Source: Entomospira culicis (GTDB taxonomy: Bacteria > Spirochaetota > Spirochaetia > WRBN01). Taken from it: a stretch of DNA of 64,000 nt. Position 1 is the stretch's first letter. The number at the start of each line of letters is the position of its first letter. The notes beneath the pieces are model-generated. The model ran no database searches, was not told where the DNA came from, and saw only the letters and a program-made list of their open reading frames with translations. The stretch covers positions 1,178,211-1,242,210 of the forward strand of contig NZ_CP118181.1 in NCBI RefSeq assembly GCF_028748145.1, given 5' to 3'. The position numbers and the translations under genes are program-made. Below are positions 59,120 to 64,000 of this stretch, in pieces.

Positions 59120-61081
59120 TTAAATGTCTAAATTCGTAACATAAAGCGCATTCTCTTCGATAAATTGCCGACGGGGAGGCACTTCATCACCCATCAACAT
59201 CGAGAAGACCAAGTCAGCCTCCACCGCATCTTCAAGCTTGATCAACTTCAAACGACGACGACTAGGATCCATCGTGGTGCGCCAAAGCTCCTCATAGTTC
59301 ATCTCACCCAATCCCTTAAAGCGCTGAATATCATCCTTATCGCTAAAGCCGTGCTCGCGCATCAAGCCATCTCGCTCCTCATCGCTATAGGCATAAAAGA
59401 TCTCTTTACTCTTTCCGCTTCCCTTCATCATTTTGTAGAGCGGTGGGCACGCTAAATAGACATGTCCATGCGTAATGAGTGGCTGCATATAGCGGAAAAA
59501 GAAGGTCAAGAGGAGCGTATTGATATGACTACCATCGACATCGGCATCAGCCATAATAATAACCTTATGATAGCGAAGTTTTTCAAGGTTAAATTCCTCG
59601 CCCACGCTTGCCCCTAAAGCCAAGATAATCGGTTGTAACTTCTCATTATCAATCACTTTATCTAGGCGTGTCTTCTCCACATTGAGCATCTTACCCCACA
59701 GCGGTAAAATCGCCTGAATTGCAGGATTACGCCCCTGTTTTGCCGATCCACCCGCAGAATCACCCTCAACGATAAAGACCTCACACTTTTGCGGATCTTT
59801 TTCGCTACAGTCGGTCAACTTCCCAGGCAAGCCACCACCAGATAAGACATTTTTACGTTCGCGCTCTCGGGCTTTGCGCGCAGCAATTCTGGCACGCGCG
59901 GCTAACATCGCCTTCGCCAACACTGCCTGTAAAATCGATGGATTCTCTTCAAAATAGAGCATCAAACGCTCATACACCGCCGAGTCAACGATGCCCTTCA
60001 CCTCACTATTACCCAACTTCTGCTTGGTCTGTCCTTCAAATTGTGGGTTGGGAACCTTAATGCTAATCACCGCCGTCAGTCCCTCGCGCACATCCTCACC
60101 GGAGAAACCCGACCCTTCAATCTCTTCTGTTTTAACTTTTTTCCCTGCTTTGAGTTTTGCATCCTTCTTATCCGCCTCGCTAATCTCAAAACTCTTATTA
60201 ATCGCACGTGTTAAGGCGCTACGAAACCCCGTAAGGTGCGTACCGCCCTCGCGCGTATTGATATTATTTACATATGTAGAAATATTTTCGCTGTAGCTAT
60301 CGTTATACTGCATGGCAATCTCGAGGAGAACGCCCTCTTTTTCGGTCTCCAGATAGATAGGGTGCGGATGCAAGACGCTTTTTCCCTTATTAAGATAGCG
60401 GACAAATCCCGAGACACCATCCTCAAAAAAGAAGAGACGCTCCTGTTCCTCGCCTTCACGCTCATCAATTAAGGTAATATGGATACCCTTGTTGAGGAAG
60501 GCCAGCTCACGCAGGCGGATGGCTAAGACATCAAAACTATAATGTGTCGTCTCAGTAAAGATCTCATTGTCGGCATGAAAGCGAATGGTTGTGCCCACTT
60601 TTGTGGTGCTACCAAGGGTTTGCAAAGCATTTTGGGTAATACCGCGTGCAAATTTTTGTTGATAGATCGTGCCATCGCGATGGACTGTCGCCTCCAGCCA
60701 ATGTGATAATGCATTAACCACCGAGACACCGACACCGTGCAATCCACCTGACACCTTATAGGTATCTTTATCAAACTTACCACCAGCATGCAGCCGCGTC
60801 ATGACCAACTCAAGGGCACTCATACCCTCACCTTCGTGCATATCGACAGGAATACCGCGGCCGTTGTCTTCCACGCGAATGATATTATCCTTCTCGATTG
60901 CCACAACGATGGTCGTACAAAAACCCGCCAGCGCCTCGTCGATGCTATTATCCACCACCTCATAGACCATGTGGTGCAAGCCATCTGGCCCAGTCGATCC
61001 GATGTACATACCGGGGCGCACACGCACCGCCTCTAAGCCTTTTAGTACCTGAATATTCTGTGCATCATACTCTTTTGCCAT
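59120..61081 (-). CDS. gyrB: DNA gyrase subunit B
   Basis: A 653-residue ATPase subunit of gyrase. N-terminal GHKL motifs (VVDNSIDEALAG, VEDNGRGIP, GLHGVGVSVVNALS), the transducer (THLTGFRSALTRAIN), Toprim motifs EGDSAGGSAKQGR and MADADVDGSH, and the C-terminal MLMGDEVPPRRQFIEENALYV are complete. It lies 26 bp after rho on the same strand, an unusual neighbour; gyrB normally sits by gyrA, recF or dnaN. Confidence 0.97.
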   Translation of the reverse strand: MAKEYDAQNIQVLKGLEAVRVRPGMYIGSTGPDGLHHMVYEVVDNSIDEALAGFCTTIVVAIEKDNIIRVEDNGRGIPVDMHEGEGMSALELVMTRLHAGGKFDKDTYKVSGGLHGVGVSVVNALSHWLEATVHRDGTIYQQKFARGITQNALQTLGSTTKVGTTIRFHADNEIFTETTHYSFDVLAIRLRELAFLNKGIHITLIDEREGEEQERLFFFEDGVSGFVRYLNKGKSVLHPHPIYLETEKEGVLLEIAMQYNDSYSENISTYVNNINTREGGTHLTGFRSALTRAINKSFEISEADKKDAKLKAGKKVKTEEIEGSGFSGEDVREGLTAVISIKVPNPQFEGQTKQKLGNSEVKGIVDSAVYERLMLYFEENPSILQAVLAKAMLAARARIAARKARERERKNVLSGGGLPGKLTDCSEKDPQKCEVFIVEGDSAGGSAKQGRNPAIQAILPLWGKMLNVEKTRLDKVIDNEKLQPIILALGASVGEEFNLEKLRYHKVIIMADADVDGSHINTLLLTFFFRYMQPLITHGHVYLACPPLYKMMKGSGKSKEIFYAYSDEERDGLMREHGFSDKDDIQRFKGLGEMNYEELWRTTMDPSRRRLKLIKLEDAVEADLVFSMLMGDEVPPRRQFIEENALYVTNLDI

Positions 61082-61107
61082 GACTCAACCCTCTCTCTTG
61101 CTTATGA

Positions 61108-62886
61108 TTAGTTTCGACCTGCATCCGACGTCTCATTCATCGATCGTAAAAATGCATCGTTGGTCTTGAATTTCCGCATCTTCTCTAAAATCAACTCCGT
61201 CATCTGGATATCATCCATACTACTCAAGGCTTTTCGCAACACCCACACCTTATTAACCTCTTCGGAGGTGAGGAGCATCTCCTCTTTACGCGTACCACTA
61301 CTCTTAATGTTGATAGCAGGGAAGACGCGTTTGTCCGAGAGACGACGATCGAGGGTTACCTCCATGTTACCCGTACCTTTGAACTCCTCAAAAATGACGG
61401 TATCCATCTTACTCCCTGTATCAACCAAGGCTGTGGCGACAATGGTGAGCGAACCACCGCCTTCAATGTTACGCGCAGCTCCAAAGAAACGTTTGGGGCG
61501 ATGGAGTGCATTGGAGTCAACACCACCTGATAAAATCTTACCACTAGTAGGAATAGTCTGATTATAAGCACGCGCTAAACGGGTAATAGAGTCAAGCAAG
61601 ATGATCACATCATGCCCTTGCTCCACCATGCGCTTACTCTTCTCTAGCACCATCTCCGCTACCTGTACATGGCGTGAGGCCTGCTCATCAAAGGTACTGG
61701 CAATCACCTCACCCTTAACGCTACGCTTCATGTCGGTAACCTCTTCAGGACGTTCGTCAATAAGCAAAACGATTAAGTAACACTCAGGATGATTCTCGGT
61801 GATAGCATTAGCAATTTTTTGCATCAAAACGGTCTTTCCCGTACGCGGAGGAGCGACAATCAAGCCACGCTGCCCCTTACCAATTGGACAGAAGAGATTG
61901 ATCACACGGGTAGAGACATCGCCTGCACCGGTCTCCATGTTCAGGCGAACATCGGGAAAGAGCGGAGTAAGATTCTCAAAGGGTACGCGGTTTTGCGAGA
62001 CCTCAAGGGTATCGAGATTGACTGTCTCGACGCGTTGCATGGCAAAGAAGCGCTCGCCCTCTTTGGGGGTGCGAATTTGCCCATAAACAGTGTCACCCGT
62101 TTTGAGATTGAAGGCGCGAATTTGATGCGGACTAATATAAATATCATCGCTACCGGCAAGGTAACTGTTCTGCGGACTACGCAAAAACCCATAGCCATCC
62201 TGCAAAATTTCGAGGCTACCATAGGCAAAAATCACTCCGCCTGTGCTCGTGTGTGCCTTAAGAATTTGAAGGATAACATCTTGCTTTTTAAGGTAGAGCA
62301 AAGACTCGTGCTCTAAGCCAAAGCTCTCGGCCTTCTCGCGTAATTGCGGAACACTTAGACTAGTAAGGTCATTAATGCTAATTTGCGGAGCGTTGGGATC
62401 GGCTGGGGGAGGATTGATGGTTGAAACATCGATTTTGGGCAGACGCTGATTGGCACCATTGTTATTGTTACGGTTATTTTGACGGCGTTGATTGTTATTC
62501 TTGTTGTTGTTATTTTTCCCGTTAGTATAATTTTGATGATGATTATTCTGGTTACGCTCTTTGGGATTAATCACCGTCATACGTGCCGACTGTTTTGCGC
62601 TCTCTTCTTTGGGTAGGAGGCTCTCCGCTTTGTTGGGGGAGCTCTTGGCTTTAGGCTCTTCTTCTGGAGGGCTGGTGGGTGCAGGCATCAGATTAGGCTG
62701 GGCTAGGGAAGCCTCATCATCCTGATTGACTGGCACGATACGCACGCGTTTACGCACGGGGCGTTTAACTTCGGAGGGTTCTAGCGTGGCAGGTGGGGTG
62801 ATTGTAGTAACCGAAGGCGTTACTACCTCTGTCGAGGGACTCTCTACCGTCGATTTAGGAGTAGATACAACATCATTTTTTTCCAT
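61108..62886 (-). CDS. rho: Transcription termination factor Rho with Asn-rich extension
   Basis: A 592-residue Rho; E. coli Rho has 419. The first 150 residues are an added disordered region: Pro/Ser/Thr/Glu, a basic patch ([13 protein letters not shown]), then an Asn/Gln-rich stretch (112-147, 24 of 36 residues Asn or Gln). The normal protein follows: Rho N domain ([15 protein letters not shown]), RNA-binding cold-shock domain ([33 protein letters not shown]), Walker A APPRTGKT, Walker [18 protein letters not shown] and the C-terminal ring. Upstream is a leader of about 220 nt, in which Rho could control its own messenger as in other bacteria. Confidence 0.96.
   Translation of the reverse strand: MEKNDVVSTPKSTVESPSTEVVTPSVTTITPPATLEPSEVKRPVRKRVRIVPVNQDDEASLAQPNLMPAPTSPPEEEPKAKSSPNKAESLLPKEESAKQSARMTVINPKERNQNNHHQNYTNGKNNNNKNNNQRRQNNRNNNNGANQRLPKIDVSTINPPPADPNAPQISINDLTSLSVPQLREKAESFGLEHESLLYLKKQDVILQILKAHTSTGGVIFAYGSLEILQDGYGFLRSPQNSYLAGSDDIYISPHQIRAFNLKTGDTVYGQIRTPKEGERFFAMQRVETVNLDTLEVSQNRVPFENLTPLFPDVRLNMETGAGDVSTRVINLFCPIGKGQRGLIVAPPRTGKTVLMQKIANAITENHPECYLIVLLIDERPEEVTDMKRSVKGEVIASTFDEQASRHVQVAEMVLEKSKRMVEQGHDVIILLDSITRLARAYNQTIPTSGKILSGGVDSNALHRPKRFFGAARNIEGGGSLTIVATALVDTGSKMDTVIFEEFKGTGNMEVTLDRRLSDKRVFPAINIKSSGTRKEEMLLTSEEVNKVWVLRKALSSMDDIQMTELILEKMRKFKTNDAFLRSMNETSDAGRN
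62446..62553 (-). other. Asn/Gln-rich, prion-like segment of Rho
   Basis: Encodes 36 residues with 19 Asn and 5 Gln (AAC/AAT-rich). Asn-rich Rho insertions are known in some bacteria, and that of Clostridium botulinum Rho behaves as a prion domain in E. coli. Confidence 0.85.
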
Positions 62887-63116
62887 AGATTGCCTTACAT
62901 TGATTTTTTATAAAAGTTTTCTGCACATATGCCCCTTAAGCACTCTCGGCTATGCACCATGTTGATAAAATATGCATTGGGGTTAAAGCTTTTATCAAAG
63001 GGGTAACATCGAAGTAACATGCGTATCGAAGAGCTAACAAGATTTTGCATGAGTAGAGGAGGCTTTAGGTAAGAGAAAGCGACTTCTCCATAAAAGACGA
63101 TCCACCCATTAATCTG
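62887..63116 (-). promoter_or_regulatory. Long rho 5' leader
   Basis: The 325-bp gap between rho and ruvB holds two divergent promoters and this untranslated rho leader of about 220 nt. It contains no open frame with a ribosome binding site that I can support and no strong intrinsic terminator. Rho autoregulation by leader termination is known in E. coli; here it is an inference. Confidence 0.5.
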
Positions 63117-63145
63117 ATTTTATCAAATTACGTCAAAAAAGTCAA
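63117..63145 (-). promoter_or_regulatory. rho promoter
   Basis: Minus strand TTGACT, 17 bp, TAAAAT. Its -35 box lies 11 bp from that of the divergent ruvB promoter, so the two polymerase sites nearly touch. Confidence 0.7.
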
Positions 63146-63156
63146 GGGTTGGTCTC

Positions 63157-63185
63157 TTGACAGAGTGGGAAGGACTCTTTACAAT
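63157..63185 (+). promoter_or_regulatory. ruvB promoter
   Basis: TTGACA, 17 bp, TACAAT; leader about 20 nt with AAGGAG. Confidence 0.8.
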
Positions 63186-63211
63186 GGAAGGATAGCGAAT
63201 AAGGAGATTGA

Positions 63212-64000
63212 TTGGAACACTCATTTCTTACAGGCGATGCGCAGATGGAAGATATTAATCAGGATAACTTTCTGCGTCCGCGCTTTTTGGCAGAATTTCA
63301 GGGGCAAGAGGCGCTTAAGGCTAACTTGGAGGTCTTTATCGAGGCGGCCAAGCGACGCAAAGAGGCGCTTGATCACCTCTTTATCTCGGGGCCACCGGGT
63401 TTGGGTAAGACGACGTTAGCAGGGATTGTCGCCAGTGAACTTGGTGTCAATTTTGTGCTCACCAGTGCGCCGGCGCTCGAAAAACCCAAGGATCTTGCCG
63501 GACTACTCACCTCGTTGCAAGAGGGCTCGCTCTTCTTTATTGATGAGATCCATCGTCTTCGCCCGGCCATCGAGGAGATGCTTTATATTGCCATGGAAGA
63601 TTTTGAGATGGATCTGATTGTGGGGCAAGGCGTAGGCGCAAGAAGTGTGCGCGTCCCTCTGCCTCGCTTTACCTTGGTGGGAGCAACCACCAAACCTGGC
63701 AGCGTATCGGCACCACTACATACCAGATTCGGCATCACGATTCGTATTAATCCCTATACACAGCTAGAGTTACAAGACATTATTGACCGATCGGCACGTC
63801 TACTCAACATCGCCATCGATCCAGCTGCCGCATCACTGCTTGCCCAATCCTCGCGTGGAACACCTCGCGTTGCCAACCGACTCCTTAAGCGCGTGCGCGA
63901 CTTCGCCCAAGTGCACCATGAGGCGACGATCAATCTGCCCATCAGTGAGCTTGCCCTCTCCCGCCTCCAAGTCGATCACCTCGGACTAGAAGATCAAGAT
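63212..64000 (+). CDS. ruvB: Holliday junction helicase RuvB, 5' part
   Basis: The frame runs off the right edge, giving the first 263 residues. RuvB is the branch-migration motor. Landmarks: NFLRPRFLAEFQGQEALKANL, Walker A GPPGLGKTTLA, Walker B LFFIDEIHRL, sensor 1 VGATTKPGSVSAPLHTRFG, and RGTPRVANRLLKRVRDF (arginine/sensor 2 region). The start is TTG at 63212, five bases after AAGGAG; the next ATG, 11 codons later, has no binding site. ruvA does not precede it. Confidence 0.93.
   Translation, partial: MEHSFLTGDAQMEDINQDNFLRPRFLAEFQGQEALKANLEVFIEAAKRRKEALDHLFISGPPGLGKTTLAGIVASELGVNFVLTSAPALEKPKDLAGLLTSLQEGSLFFIDEIHRLRPAIEEMLYIAMEDFEMDLIVGQGVGARSVRVPLPRFTLVGATTKPGSVSAPLHTRFGITIRINPYTQLELQDIIDRSARLLNIAIDPAAASLLAQSSRGTPRVANRLLKRVRDFAQVHHEATINLPISELALSRLQVDHLGLEDQD

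Overview
The window is chromosomal DNA of a spirochaete. The decisive evidence is one long minus-strand flagellar operon, flgB-flgC-fliE-fliF-fliG-(extra gene)-fliH-fliI-fliJ-flbB-fliK-flgD-flgE-flbD-motA-motB (28.. to 40.5 kb). Its order, including the spirochaete-specific flbB and flbD, matches the flgB operon of Treponema and Borrelia. The arginine deiminase operon with a YfcC-type antiporter, the many lipoproteins and the TTGACA-N17-TATAAT promoters agree with this. I cannot name the genus from sequence alone. I saw no IS element, prophage or CRISPR array.

Layout. 0-2 kb: end of a membrane protein gene and a condensation-fold acyltransferase, whose 3' end is tandemly duplicated against recR. 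2-5.5 kb: recR, a zinc-ribbon protein, a TPR protein and murJ. 5.5-10.3 kb: arcA-arcB-yfcC(arcD)-arcC, an arginine fermentation operon yielding ATP. 10.5-16.5 kb: five minus-strand, mostly envelope-directed genes, including a lipoprotein with a tyrosine-every-seven coiled coil, a dead trypsin-like protease joined to a possible beta-barrel, an HD-domain protein and a histidine-rich exported protein. 16.6-20.9 kb: class A PBP followed by lptC-, lptA- and lptB-like genes. 21-26 kb: a CheY-like regulator, recC, an unknown secreted protein and tRNA-Gly. 26.3-40.6 kb: clpP, then the flagellar operon read toward it. 40.8-49.3 kb: tRNA-Val, a PRD-like protein, a metallophosphatase, an OppA-type binding protein, HPr, HPF, RpoN and PheT. 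50-54.3 kb: alpha/beta hydrolase, TatD, two genes with leaderless-type promoters, and smpB. 54.4-59.1 kb: an accessory surface locus with one probable outer-membrane protein and four related lipoproteins. 59.1-64 kb: rho-gyrB, and ruvB running off the right edge.

Most notable: (1) an additional gene between fliG and fliH whose N-terminus looks like a stand-alone FliG C-terminal torque domain; (2) a hook protein FlgE with Ser at position 178, where spirochaetes have the Cys that forms the lysinoalanine hook cross-link, and with no Cys anywhere; (3) the four-lipoprotein family, with variable PPVDPN repeats and copied promoters; (4) at least six genes whose -10 box ends only 6-9 nt before the ATG, implying leaderless mRNAs; (5) the 30-tyrosine heptad lipoprotein. 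All functional statements rest on motif and context reading; no database search was possible.
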